Assembly: GCF_900112415.1 (NCBI RefSeq)
Contig: NZ_FOLV01000003.1
Span: forward strand, 166,860-230,859
DNA from: Bacillus sp. 491mf
Lineage (GTDB): Bacteria > Bacillota > Bacilli > Bacillales > Bacillaceae_G
Length of the DNA: 64,000 nt
Direction: 5' to 3'
Below are positions 37,659 through 47,457 of the stretch, piece after piece. A program made the position numbers and the translations under genes. The notes below the pieces were generated by a model. The model made no database searches, was not told where the DNA came from, and was given only the letters and a program-made list of their open reading frames with translations. Numbering within the stretch: position 1 is the stretch's first letter; each line of letters starts with the position of its first letter.

Positions 37659-39293
37659 TTAGGTTAATTTTTCAACAATAAGGTTTGGTATTTCACACGT
37701 ATGAGTTCCATTCCATAATAAACGTATTTCTTTTAGGAGATCTGCATTTTCTGGAGATATTTGTAAGCTTAAGTTTATGAAATTTTTTCCGGCTTTTACT
37801 TTAGAAATATCCTGTGAAGTTAATATAATAAACTGTGGACTCCATACTCCTATTGCAAAAGTGCCAATGGCTGAATCGTAATTTGTAGAGGAATTTAGTT
37901 CAAAAGAGAATAAATATTCACCTGGATGCATTTTCCCAATATATTGCCCAATAAACATTCCAGGAGAGTCGATTCCTTGTTCCACTCTACGAGTTATAAA
38001 TTGTCTTGTGTGGTCGTATACTAATTTTCCTGTAAACGAATTGATTTTTTCTGTGCTGAAGATAATTCGCTGTCCTGAAGCTATAGGTAAGTCTGTTTGA
38101 ATGGAGTTGTCGCGAAAACAATCCTCCTGAGTAAGGTTTAAAGAGATTTCATGATTGTACTGTTGTTTTCTGTGAGCTATAATGTATGGTTGAATGTTTT
38201 TTAAGAAGTTTTTGGTTCTTACTAAAGCTGCTTCTCTTTTGAATATATTTCCTAATATATTTGATTGATTATGAGCAAGTTTTTCTAATTCGGTAAAGTT
38301 ATTCATTGTTTTAAGAACAAATTCTTTCATCTCTTCTGTGTCAGAACACATACCTATTGTTTTAAGGGCGGAATTGCTTACGCCATTGTCCCTTGCTTCT
38401 TGAGCAAGACCTGATTTTTCTAAAAATACTGTGGGAACTCCCATACTTAAAGCTTCGATAGGAGTGTAGTGCACATGATAGTTAGAACCGAGACCAAAGT
38501 AAACAAACATTCTACTTTCAGCAATCTTTGAATAAAAAAGATTGTCTTCTGTATGTCCGACTACTTTCTCCGAAATATCTTTGACTATATTCCTTGAGTT
38601 TTTTCCTAACACAATAAAAGGGATATCTGAAAATTTTTCGTTAAAATCTTTGAATATCTTATTAGCTGCTGGATTACCGTCCAAATATGAGATTGTAGTA
38701 CTAATAAAGTGTTTAGAGTTTCTTCCTTTCCATTTGAATCCTAACCTTTCATTGGAAACAAATGCATTTAGATAAAACTTATTTTTAGTAATTCTAGGAT
38801 CTTCAGGAACGTCCAAGCTCTTTAGTATTGGGCACCATACATATTTATCTGTTTCTACTATCTTATCTATATTAATGTTTAATCTAGCCATTTCGTTTGT
38901 ATAGGTAGTATAATCACCGTGACCAAATACTCTAAATATGATATATCCTTGATACCATTTTGTGATGTTTTCTAAAATATCTGGGTAGTTGGAAATAAAT
39001 ATTATATCGAGCCATTGATTAATAAGTTTAGCCTCATCTGGATTTAATTTCCCCTTTTTTTCAAGTATGTTAATTCTTCTAATTTTTTCAACGATATTGG
39101 TAGGTAAGGTACAAGATTTTCGCCAATGAGGATACAATCTGTCACTTTCATTGTCATAATTACTATCATACTTCAACCAAAAGGGGTCTCCTAAGCATGG
39201 GATTACCTCTGCTCCTGCTTCTATTAACAATGGAACTTCTTCGTATCTCAAAGTTTGATGAGTACACAACCAATACACTCTTGGGGAAAGCAT
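37659..39293 (-). CDS. Putative GT-B glycosyltransferase with extra C-terminal beta domain
   Basis: A 544-residue protein, start ATG 39293 after AAGGTGGTG. The central region (about residues 190-370) looks like the donor-binding half of a GT-B glycosyltransferase: a strand/turn pattern around FIVLGKNSRNIV, then YFGLGSNYHVHYTPIEALSM, GVPTVFLEKSG. The last ~150 residues (from about 400) are beta-rich with no GT motif (TGKLVYDHTRQFITRRVEQG, PGEYLFSFELNSS) and may bind carbohydrate. The exact family and sugar are unknown. It lies between manC and the DUF4214-type glycosyltransferase, same strand. Confidence 0.6.
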   Translation of the reverse strand: MLSPRVYWLCTHQTLRYEEVPLLIEAGAEVIPCLGDPFWLKYDSNYDNESDRLYPHWRKSCTLPTNIVEKIRRINILEKKGKLNPDEAKLINQWLDIIFISNYPDILENITKWYQGYIIFRVFGHGDYTTYTNEMARLNINIDKIVETDKYVWCPILKSLDVPEDPRITKNKFYLNAFVSNERLGFKWKGRNSKHFISTTISYLDGNPAANKIFKDFNEKFSDIPFIVLGKNSRNIVKDISEKVVGHTEDNLFYSKIAESRMFVYFGLGSNYHVHYTPIEALSMGVPTVFLEKSGLAQEARDNGVSNSALKTIGMCSDTEEMKEFVLKTMNNFTELEKLAHNQSNILGNIFKREAALVRTKNFLKNIQPYIIAHRKQQYNHEISLNLTQEDCFRDNSIQTDLPIASGQRIIFSTEKINSFTGKLVYDHTRQFITRRVEQGIDSPGMFIGQYIGKMHPGEYLFSFELNSSTNYDSAIGTFAIGVWSPQFIILTSQDISKVKAGKNFINLSLQISPENADLLKEIRLLWNGTHTCEIPNLIVEKLT

Positions 39294-39455
39294 ATAAATA
39301 AGCACCACCTTAAAGATGTTTTTATTATAAGATTTTTTATATTTTGTACTATTTCATTTAAAACTTAATTTACTGCTGAAAAGGAAATTTAATTTTACAG
39401 GAATATTTTTATATTTCGATATAAATTAAATGTTTTGGTTTTCTTATTTTTGCTT

Positions 39456-41156
39456 TTAATTGATAATTAATTTGGTCATTAGCGTATAATATTCTTGTGC
39501 AATATCGATCCAATTTCTCCTAAGTATGTGTTGAATTGCACTTTTTTGTTGTTCTAATAAATTGTTATCGTGTCGCCAAAGTTTTTGGATTGCGAGCATA
39601 ATTTCATCTGTAGAGTAGGGGTTAAATGTTATAAATTTTTCGATATCTGTTATAACCTCTTCAACAACTTCAATCCTGCTCACTGCTACAGGAGTATCCA
39701 TAATTAAAGACTCTAATAGCTGAAAAGGACAACTCCCTTCAAAAAGTGTTGGAACAATGGTTCCTATCGCATATTTATATAGAAGTGGAATATCATTTGG
39801 TTCAATCCTACCTAAAAAAATGACACTATCTTGTATATTTACATTATTACAATTGTTAAGTAGCGATATAATTTCTTTCTCTTTAGGACCATAGCGGAAG
39901 TGATCAGTCAGAACTAGACTAAGGTTGGATGAAGAACCTTCAGTGATTTGTCGGAAGTTCAAAAAGGCTTCAATAAGTCGATCATGATTTTTATGTAGAC
40001 GAATAACGGAAGGGTAAACAATATAGTTGTTATATAAATTATATTTATCCCTAAATAAAACTTCATTATCTGAATCTATGACATTGTATTCCTCAACTGG
40101 AGGTGCCAATCTAATGACATGAGTTTTTTCCTTGGGTAATTTCAAGAACTTCAATCCTTCATGATTTCTCGTAAAGATAGAATTAAAAACCACTTTTTTA
40201 GCTTTTTTAGCCACTTTTTTAGCGTTATCTGTAAATTTATCGTAGAAGTCTGGCTGCCTTGTATATATATCTTTAAAATGCATATAAACTAAATCATGTA
40301 AACAAGCGATAAAGGGTTTGTTTAAATTTAGCGCCAAATCCATACCTATATAAGGAACGATCCAAATATCCACATCAATATTTTCATTTACCCAGTCTAC
40401 AGTTTCGAACTTTTGGACAGATAATCTGTTAGGAAAAGATAAAAAGGTCTTTTTAAACCCATTGTTAATATCTATATAGTTTTGTTTAGTAGTTACAACA
40501 GTTATAGTTACATTTTCGTCATGACAAAGTAAACCTTCTGTTAACCGGATAATAAATCGTCCGATACCTTCTCCATCAAAATGTTTACCTACTTTCACTG
40601 AATATCCAAGAAAAAACCCAATTTTTACAGAAGGGACTTGGGAAGGTTGTTTAGTGTTTGGGGATATTAAAGTGTTGAACGTTACAATATCAGATTCTAA
40701 AAGCAGACGGCATTCTTTAGATAATAGAAAGTTTACCATTAAATTTTTTCTTTGAACGCCAGAAACTAAGTTATTCACATGAATTTGAATTTCCTTTAAA
40801 TCTGGGGTTCGATTTAGGAATTGTTGGTATAATGAATAGGTAAATTCCATATCATCCAAATTGTAAAACCTATAAATTAAATCGGAAATTAACCCTGGTT
40901 TCGTTGTCTCTGTTTTTTCTGATTGGGTGTGTTGTGTATACAGATTAAGTGCTTCTTTTGTTAGCATGATTTCTTTAATGATTTCTATTCTTTGTGTGTG
41001 GGTTAGTTTTTTTCTATAGTAATTTAGCTCCTCATGCTGGGGCTTCCTGTATAAAATTTGCCTAAAAAGTTCATGAATAAAAGCTTCTTCTGATAATCTA
41101 ACTGCTTTTCGTAAAATATTAATGAGTGTATCTGAAGGTGAAGTAGGATTATTCAT
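39456..41156 (-). CDS. GT4-type glycosyltransferase with N-terminal DUF4214-like repeats (paralogue 1)
   Basis: A 566-residue protein. Two N-terminal helical repeats (IHELFRQILYRKPQHEELNY and SLYQQFLNRTPDLKEIQIHV) resemble DUF4214. A GT-B glycosyltransferase follows: acceptor half beginning KIGFFLGYSVKVGKHFDGEG, donor half with YPSVIRLHKNHDRLIEAF and the nucleotide-sugar motif PTLFEGSCPFQLLESLIMDT. ATG 41156 lies 8 bp after AAAGGAG. The gene at 43.2-44.9 kb is a close paralogue in the same orientation; the sulfotransferase gene sits between them on the other strand. GDP-mannose-derived donors are plausible from context. Confidence 0.8.
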   Translation of the reverse strand: MNNPTSPSDTLINILRKAVRLSEEAFIHELFRQILYRKPQHEELNYYRKKLTHTQRIEIIKEIMLTKEALNLYTQHTQSEKTETTKPGLISDLIYRFYNLDDMEFTYSLYQQFLNRTPDLKEIQIHVNNLVSGVQRKNLMVNFLLSKECRLLLESDIVTFNTLISPNTKQPSQVPSVKIGFFLGYSVKVGKHFDGEGIGRFIIRLTEGLLCHDENVTITVVTTKQNYIDINNGFKKTFLSFPNRLSVQKFETVDWVNENIDVDIWIVPYIGMDLALNLNKPFIACLHDLVYMHFKDIYTRQPDFYDKFTDNAKKVAKKAKKVVFNSIFTRNHEGLKFLKLPKEKTHVIRLAPPVEEYNVIDSDNEVLFRDKYNLYNNYIVYPSVIRLHKNHDRLIEAFLNFRQITEGSSSNLSLVLTDHFRYGPKEKEIISLLNNCNNVNIQDSVIFLGRIEPNDIPLLYKYAIGTIVPTLFEGSCPFQLLESLIMDTPVAVSRIEVVEEVITDIEKFITFNPYSTDEIMLAIQKLWRHDNNLLEQQKSAIQHILRRNWIDIAQEYYTLMTKLIIN

Positions 41157-41165
41157 CGTAGTCAC

Positions 41166-41289
41166 TCCTTTATGACTTGAAAATTGAGTGATATATAAAG
41201 AATAATTTTTTATTCTTTAAAAGAGTTATCATTTTTAGTAGAAATCTATAATTCATATTTCTTGTAGGTAGAAAAGATATATGAATTAT
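41166..41289. other. Short AT-rich spacer
   Basis: Nothing recognisable; it should hold the minus-strand promoter of the glycosyltransferase gene to its left. Confidence 0.3.
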
Positions 41290-41490
41290 ATATAAATACA
41301 ACTTGAAAAACCAACATAAAAGCCACTTTTTTTCGATGGGCGAGAGTGTCTGGTCATGCTTGGAGCGGTCAGGGCCCTTTTCTGCCACAGGTAATGTGAA
41401 AACAAAGGGAGCAAACAAGTAGCATATCACTTTTTGTTTTACATAACAGCAATTTAGATGTTAAAAAATCAAAGTGGATATATATTATCA
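41290..41490 (+). repeat. ~190-bp intergenic repeat, copy 6 (left of sulfotransferase gene)
   Basis: TATATATAAATACAACTTGAA, CGAGAGTGTCTGGTCATGCT, GGAGCGGTCAGGGCCCTTTT, TTTAGATGTTAAAAAATCAAA, ending GTGGATATATA. Same orientation as copy 7, which flanks the sulfotransferase gene on its other side. Confidence 0.8.
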
Positions 41491-41931
41491 ATAAATAGGA
41501 ATAGAATATTAGTAAACTACAAGTATTATTTTAAATGTATTTAGTCAGTATTGATCACCGGGATAAATACAGTCTAATAGTTAGGTAATAATTATTTGAT
41601 TTGTAGGTACAGTGTATTTGCAATTGTGAAGATCTGGTGACTGGAATTATCAAGATCTTTGTAAGATATAGCAGTTTATAATAATTAAGCTAAGGAACAT
41701 AAAAGACATACTGTCTAATTATATGTTTTTTATTACCATCAACATTTACTTAATTACTAAAATGCATCGGGGGATTTTTTATTTGATAGTACACTTGACG
41801 TTTTATTATATTCTTCTACAGCATTATTATGCGTTTTTTTTGAATGTACAAATTTCACTTTTTAGATAGTACTTATAGAAAGTTATGAGGCATATACTAA
41901 AAAAAATTAAACGTAAGGAGATGATTTTTAG
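41491..41931. other. AT-rich leader before the sulfotransferase gene
   Basis: 440 bases without an ORF. It should contain the promoter for the + strand gene at 41932; several TATAAT-like strings occur but none pairs with a good -35. A sporulation-sigma promoter is possible and cannot be judged by eye. Confidence 0.35.
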
Positions 41932-42678
41932 ATGAATGAAGGACAGTCTAGCAAGAAAAGAAGTCCTTTATTATTATTTCTTCATATCCCTAAAGCTGGG
42001 GGAACTACATTGACAGATTTGATTTGTAGACAATATTCAAATAATATACATTATGATGTGAATATACACGGAATACTTCCTCAAGGGGTACTTTCTTATA
42101 AAGAGCAATTAACAACTGCTGACACTTTATGTGGCCACTTTTTGTTTGGCATTCATCGTTACCTTTCTAGGCCCTTTACCTATATTACAATGTTGAGACA
42201 TCCGGTTGAACAAGTAATCTCATGGTTTTATTTTGCTCATAAGAATTCAAACCAGTATAAAGAATTGTTTTTTGAAGAGACGATTGATGAGTATGTAAGC
42301 AATCCAAAATTTAATTATTCTACAGTCAATCTTCAAACTCGCTGTGTTACAGGTAATGATGTTGCTGATTTGCAGGTGGCGAAAGAGCATATTGAAAAAT
42401 ATTTTTCTGTGGTAGGGATTACTGAGTTATTTTCTGAATCTTTATATATTATGAAAAAGGAATTTGGATGGAGGAATATTAATTATAAAAAGTTAAATGT
42501 TAATACAGAAAGACCTTTAAGAGAAGAAATTCCGCAGAAAGTGATTGATAAGATACTGGAAAAAAACGAGGTAGATGTGCAATTATATGATTATGCTAGA
42601 AAAAAATTAGAAAATAAGATTGCTTCCCTAGATACAAACTCAATTAGAGAATTAAGTTTGTTTAAAAGGGAACATTAA
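41932..42678 (+). CDS. Carbohydrate sulfotransferase (Sulfotransfer_2-like)
   Basis: Predicted to move a sulfonate group from PAPS to a sugar hydroxyl. The 248-residue soluble protein has the 5'-phosphosulfate-binding loop HIPKAGGTTL at residues 18-27 and the 3'-phosphate-binding motif LRHPVEQVISWF with Arg89 and Ser97. Both are in the order and spacing of the Golgi-type/heparan sulfotransferase family. No transmembrane segment or signal peptide, so it acts in the cytosol. ATG follows AAGGAGATG. PAPS-making genes lie 6-9 kb away. The gene is the only + strand gene among minus-strand neighbours and is bracketed by repeat copies 6 and 7. Confidence 0.85.
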   Translation: MNEGQSSKKRSPLLLFLHIPKAGGTTLTDLICRQYSNNIHYDVNIHGILPQGVLSYKEQLTTADTLCGHFLFGIHRYLSRPFTYITMLRHPVEQVISWFYFAHKNSNQYKELFFEETIDEYVSNPKFNYSTVNLQTRCVTGNDVADLQVAKEHIEKYFSVVGITELFSESLYIMKKEFGWRNINYKKLNVNTERPLREEIPQKVIDKILEKNEVDVQLYDYARKKLENKIASLDTNSIRELSLFKREH

Positions 42679-42705
42679 CTTGTCCTTTTTTTAGGCTATA
42701 AAAAT

Positions 42706-42900
42706 ATAGAAATTCAAGTTGAAAAACGACATAAAACCATTCTTTTTCGATGGGCGAGAGCATCTGGCCATGCATAGAAGCGGTCAGGGCCCTTTTTTGC
42801 TACATGCAAAATGAAACAAAGAGAGAAAGCAAGCGTAGCCGCCTTTTATTTCTATAGCCGCAATTTATGTATTGGAAAATTAAAATGGATTTATATAGAT
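42706..42900 (+). repeat. ~190-bp intergenic repeat, copy 7 (right of sulfotransferase gene)
   Basis: ATAGAAATTCAAGTTGAAAA, GAGAGCATCTGGCCATGCAT, AGAAGCGGTCAGGGCCC, TTTTTTGCTACATG, ending TTAAAATGGATTTATATAG. Direct orientation relative to copy 6. Confidence 0.8.
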
Positions 42901-43198
42901 ATGCTTCTTTTTGTATAAGAACTTGGTGAAAGACTAGATTATTAATACACAGAAGGAGGCATTTTTTATAATAAAAAAGAACATAAAGTAAAAGTTCAAT
43001 TCGTGGGAGATTTACTCTAAAAGTTTATAAAATCAGTGGTGAAAATATGAATGGTATACCTATAAAAAAGCTAATTTCGGATAAAAAGATAAGAGTATGT
43101 CATATTATTTGAGAGTTTAAAGCAGCATAGGATGATATGTAAGAATACTTGACTCAGTAAAGTATCCTTACATACATTTCAAATATAAAAACAAAAGG
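42901..43198. other. Intergenic stretch with possible gene debris and a hairpin
   Basis: An AAGGAGG string at about 42954 is followed by short frames (KVKVQFVGDLL, KISGENMNGIPIKKLISDKK) broken by stops, perhaps a remnant. ATGTAAGAATACTT/AAGTATCCTTACAT (about 43137-43174) forms a long imperfect stem just past the stop of the minus-strand glycosyltransferase gene and may end its transcript. Confidence 0.4.
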
Positions 43199-44941
43199 TT
43201 ACGTACAAATAGTTTTATTAAGAATGTCATAGTATTCCTTTGCGACATCGACCCATCTTCGATTTAAAGCAGTGCTGATAGCAGACTTTTGCTGGATTAA
43301 CATTTGTTTTCCGTTTTTGTTTAACTCATATATTGCTTTTGATATTTCTTCAACTGAGTACGGATTAAATGAGAAAAAAGCAGACATGTTTGTAACTACT
43401 TCACTTGTAACTTCTATTCGGCTAGCGGCAATCGGGGTATCAAGTATAAGTGATTCGAGAATAGGGAAAGGGCAGCTTCCTTCAAAAAGTGTGGGAACGA
43501 TTGTCCCTAAAGCATATTTGTATAAGGAAGGCATGGTGTCTGACGGAACCCTATTAAGAAAGACAATACTGTTTTTTATTTGTTCATTAGTACAATGCAG
43601 ATAAACATCTGAAAGATGAATTGGTCTATTACGATAGTGGTCTGTAAACACTAATTTTAAATTAGAAGGTGGCTTCTCAAGGGATTGCTTGAATTTTATA
43701 AATGCCTCAATAAGAAGAGAATGATTTTTATGCGGACGAATAACCGATGGATAGACAATGTAATCGCCATATAATTTGTATTTATTTCTAAATGAGCTTT
43801 CATCATATATATGATACGCAGTGTATTCTTCTACAGGAGCTGCCAATCTAACAACATGAGTTTTTTCGATAGGTAGCTTTAAAAATTGTAACCCTTCATG
43901 GTTTCGTGTAAAGTTAGAAGAGAATACGATGGCAGAAGCTTTATCGACTAATCTGTGGATAAAACGATCCAGACGGTAACAAAACTCATCCGTATTTCCT
44001 TGATAATATAATTCTTGAAAGTGTAAGTGGACTAAGTCGTGTAAACAAAGAATAATAGGTTTATCTAAATACATAGCTAATTCTAAGCCGACATATGGCA
44101 CAATCCATACATCTACAGGTAATTCGGTATTAATGAATTCCATACTGTCAGATGCATAAAAGATAAGTCGCTCAGGGTATAAAAGCACGAGTTGTGAAAA
44201 TAGATTACGAAGATTACGAAGATTTATTTTATTTGTTACAACATAAATTTTTATGGTTGGATCATACTTAAATAGTCCCTCTGCTAATCTTGTACTAAAT
44301 CGACCAATTCCTTCCCCTTCTAAATTGGCGGGATAAGCCAATCCTAGGAAAATTCCAATGTTTTTTATACTTTTGTTTTGATCTCGTTCTCTACTTTTTA
44401 TATGCAAGTTATTGATAGAATTAGCGTCGGTTAGTATTTTTTGAAATTCATTTGTTGTTAGTATTTTCTTTATTATCTCTATTCTTGATTGTTTTGTTTT
44501 TAAGCAAACTGATAACTGTTGGACTTCTGTTTTTATTGGGTTACGAGCTAAAAATTCATTGTATAAAGCATGGATAAAGTGTAATGCATTTGATAGGAAG
44601 AATGAATGAATGAAGCTACTTATCGTTTTGGAAGCATTAGGAGGAGGAGAGGGAGGGGTTTTTTGGCTGTATAAACCTATCGCCTCTCTGCTTGTCAGGA
44701 TTGCGATTAAAATTTGTTTTTTGGCTACACCTTTCGCAAGTGTAGTAAAAAAATGAAAGAAACCTTTTTCGTCTGGTTCACGATGCAGTATTTGTCTATA
44801 TAATTCCCATACAAAATCTTCATGATTAAGGGTCCATATTTGATGCAATAATTCAATAATATTTTTACTATTCGTTTGATTAAGTATGTTGCTGAAATCA
44901 TTGTTTCTATTTCTTAATCTTACTATGTCCATCGTTCCCAT
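43199..44941 (-). CDS. GT4-type glycosyltransferase with N-terminal DUF4214-like repeats (paralogue 2)
   Basis: 580 residues, same architecture as the gene at 39.5 kb: helical repeats VWELYRQILHREPDEKGFFH and LYNEFLARNPIKTEVQQLSV, then a GT-B core starting NIGIFLGLAYPANLEGEGIG. The shared strings VAPVEEYxx-type loop (RLAAPVEEY), YPSVIRPHKNHSLLIEAF and PTLFEGSCPFPILESLI show a duplication followed by divergence, especially in the linker. A Pro-rich hinge (PPSPPPN) separates the N-terminal repeats. ATG 44941 is used; an ATG nine bases further in is possible because the ribosome site is weak. Confidence 0.8.
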   Translation of the reverse strand: MGTMDIVRLRNRNNDFSNILNQTNSKNIIELLHQIWTLNHEDFVWELYRQILHREPDEKGFFHFFTTLAKGVAKKQILIAILTSREAIGLYSQKTPPSPPPNASKTISSFIHSFFLSNALHFIHALYNEFLARNPIKTEVQQLSVCLKTKQSRIEIIKKILTTNEFQKILTDANSINNLHIKSRERDQNKSIKNIGIFLGLAYPANLEGEGIGRFSTRLAEGLFKYDPTIKIYVVTNKINLRNLRNLFSQLVLLYPERLIFYASDSMEFINTELPVDVWIVPYVGLELAMYLDKPIILCLHDLVHLHFQELYYQGNTDEFCYRLDRFIHRLVDKASAIVFSSNFTRNHEGLQFLKLPIEKTHVVRLAAPVEEYTAYHIYDESSFRNKYKLYGDYIVYPSVIRPHKNHSLLIEAFIKFKQSLEKPPSNLKLVFTDHYRNRPIHLSDVYLHCTNEQIKNSIVFLNRVPSDTMPSLYKYALGTIVPTLFEGSCPFPILESLILDTPIAASRIEVTSEVVTNMSAFFSFNPYSVEEISKAIYELNKNGKQMLIQQKSAISTALNRRWVDVAKEYYDILNKTICT

Positions 44942-45064
44942 CTCTTTTCATCGTGGTGTATTTATATGAAAGATAGCTGTAGCAAGGAGGTATTTCTATA
45001 GCTATTAATGGGATATGTTGTTTTTAAACAAAGGCTCATTATAAGTTTAAGAGAGGGGCATATA

Positions 45065-46192
45065 TCATTTTTTCATGCTTACCTCGCTTAATGCTTCTTT
45101 TATTTTTAAGCTAATATATCGAATGTCATCATCTGTTAGGCTTCCGTAACTTGGAACATTAATACCCTGAGTAGAAATACGATTTATTATAGGGAATTCT
45201 GATGTTTCCTGTAAATTTTGGTAAGGAGGCAATGCATGCATAGGATAGAAAAAAGGTCTAGTTTCGATTCCTTTATCTTGTAAGCGATCCATTAACAAAT
45301 TCCGTTCGTTTTCAGTAAAATCTTTACATATTATGCTGAACATCCAGTATACATTTTTAGCCCATTCTTTTTCGATAGGTAATATGAGACGTTGATCATC
45401 TTTTAGATTTTGTATATATTGATTAGCGATTCTAATTCGTTGTTGAATATGCCAGTCAATGTTCTCGAGTTGTGCGCAGCCGATTGCTGCCTGAATGTTG
45501 GTCATACGATAGTTATATCCTATAACTGGAAACCAATATTTACGTTTTAAGTCTATTCCTTGTGACTTTAAAATTCGAATCTTTTCAGCTATGTGGTCAT
45601 CATTAGTAGTAATCATTCCACCTTCACCGGTTGTAATAATTTTATTGCCAAACAAACTAAAAGTAGCGCAATTACCAATTGCTCCTGTCATTTTTCCTTT
45701 GTATTGCGCTCCTACAGCCTGAGCAGCATCTTCTATAACAAATAAATTATATTTCCTTGCCAATTCTTTAAGAGGGTCCATATCAGCTGGATGACCATAG
45801 ATGTGAACGGGAATAATTCCTTTTGTATGCGGTGTGATTTTTTCTTCTATCTTCGCAGGATCAATATTCCATGTTGTTGAATCAGAATCAATAAATATAG
45901 GAGTTCCTCCACAATAGACGACTGCATTTGCTGTTGCAACGAATGTAAAAGTCGGAATAATCACTTCATCACCTTCTTTAATGCCATATGCTAAAAGAGC
46001 AAGATGTAAAGCGGTTGTTCCGTTACTACAAGAAATAGCATGTTTCACGCCGCAATACTGTGCAAATTGTTCTTCAAACTTTTGAATATATGACCCGTTT
46101 GAAGATATCCAATTAGAATCGAGGCAGTCTATGACATATTGTTTTTCATTTCCATTTAATATAGGACTAGCGATAGGATAAAATTTTGTCAT
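45065..46192 (-). CDS. per: GDP-perosamine synthase-like aminotransferase (RfbE/Per)
   Basis: A PLP-dependent DegT-family sugar aminotransferase predicted to convert GDP-4-keto-6-deoxymannose plus glutamate to GDP-perosamine. The 375-residue protein has the likely PLP lysine Lys184 in SLFGNKIITTGEGGM, the PLP ring contact IEDAAQAVG, and strings close to V. cholerae RfbE (NWISSNGSYIQKFEEQF, GYNYRMTNIQAAIG, RPFFYPMH). ATG 46192 has GGAGG upstream; an in-frame extension to 46279 looks like leader sequence. It lies 83 bp after gmd, which supplies its substrate. The specific product is inferred from motif similarity and the gmd neighbour. Confidence 0.83.
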   Translation of the reverse strand: MTKFYPIASPILNGNEKQYVIDCLDSNWISSNGSYIQKFEEQFAQYCGVKHAISCSNGTTALHLALLAYGIKEGDEVIIPTFTFVATANAVVYCGGTPIFIDSDSTTWNIDPAKIEEKITPHTKGIIPVHIYGHPADMDPLKELARKYNLFVIEDAAQAVGAQYKGKMTGAIGNCATFSLFGNKIITTGEGGMITTNDDHIAEKIRILKSQGIDLKRKYWFPVIGYNYRMTNIQAAIGCAQLENIDWHIQQRIRIANQYIQNLKDDQRLILPIEKEWAKNVYWMFSIICKDFTENERNLLMDRLQDKGIETRPFFYPMHALPPYQNLQETSEFPIINRISTQGINVPSYGSLTDDDIRYISLKIKEALSEVSMKK

Positions 46193-46275
46193 CAAAATGT
46201 CCTCCTTACATAAAAATAAAGTTAAAGTACAAGTCAAGAGGGATAGGTAATATAAAAAGGTTATAAAATCAAATC

Positions 46276-47274
<999 letters not shown>

Positions 47275-47390
47275 TCAAAACTTTTATCTCCTTTAATCAT
47301 ATGTTTCATATACCTTGACTGCTACTGAAACACCGTTTATTTTCATCATTACATGAATAGGATAGGGAGTACGGAAGAACTCAGTAAAAT

Positions 47391-47431
47391 AGAGAGGCGA
47401 AACAATTTTACAATTATTGTTTCGTCTCTCT
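47391..47431 (-). terminator. Hairpin terminator between the GT4 gene and gmd
   Basis: AGAGAGGCGAAACAAT and ATTGTTTCGTCTCTCT form a 16-base stem with one mismatch; on the minus strand ATTTTACTG follows. It ends the transcript of the sulfate/PAPS/GT unit, so gmd-per probably has its own promoter. Confidence 0.75.
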
Positions 47432-47457
47432 AGAATAATGAATAGATGATTTATACA

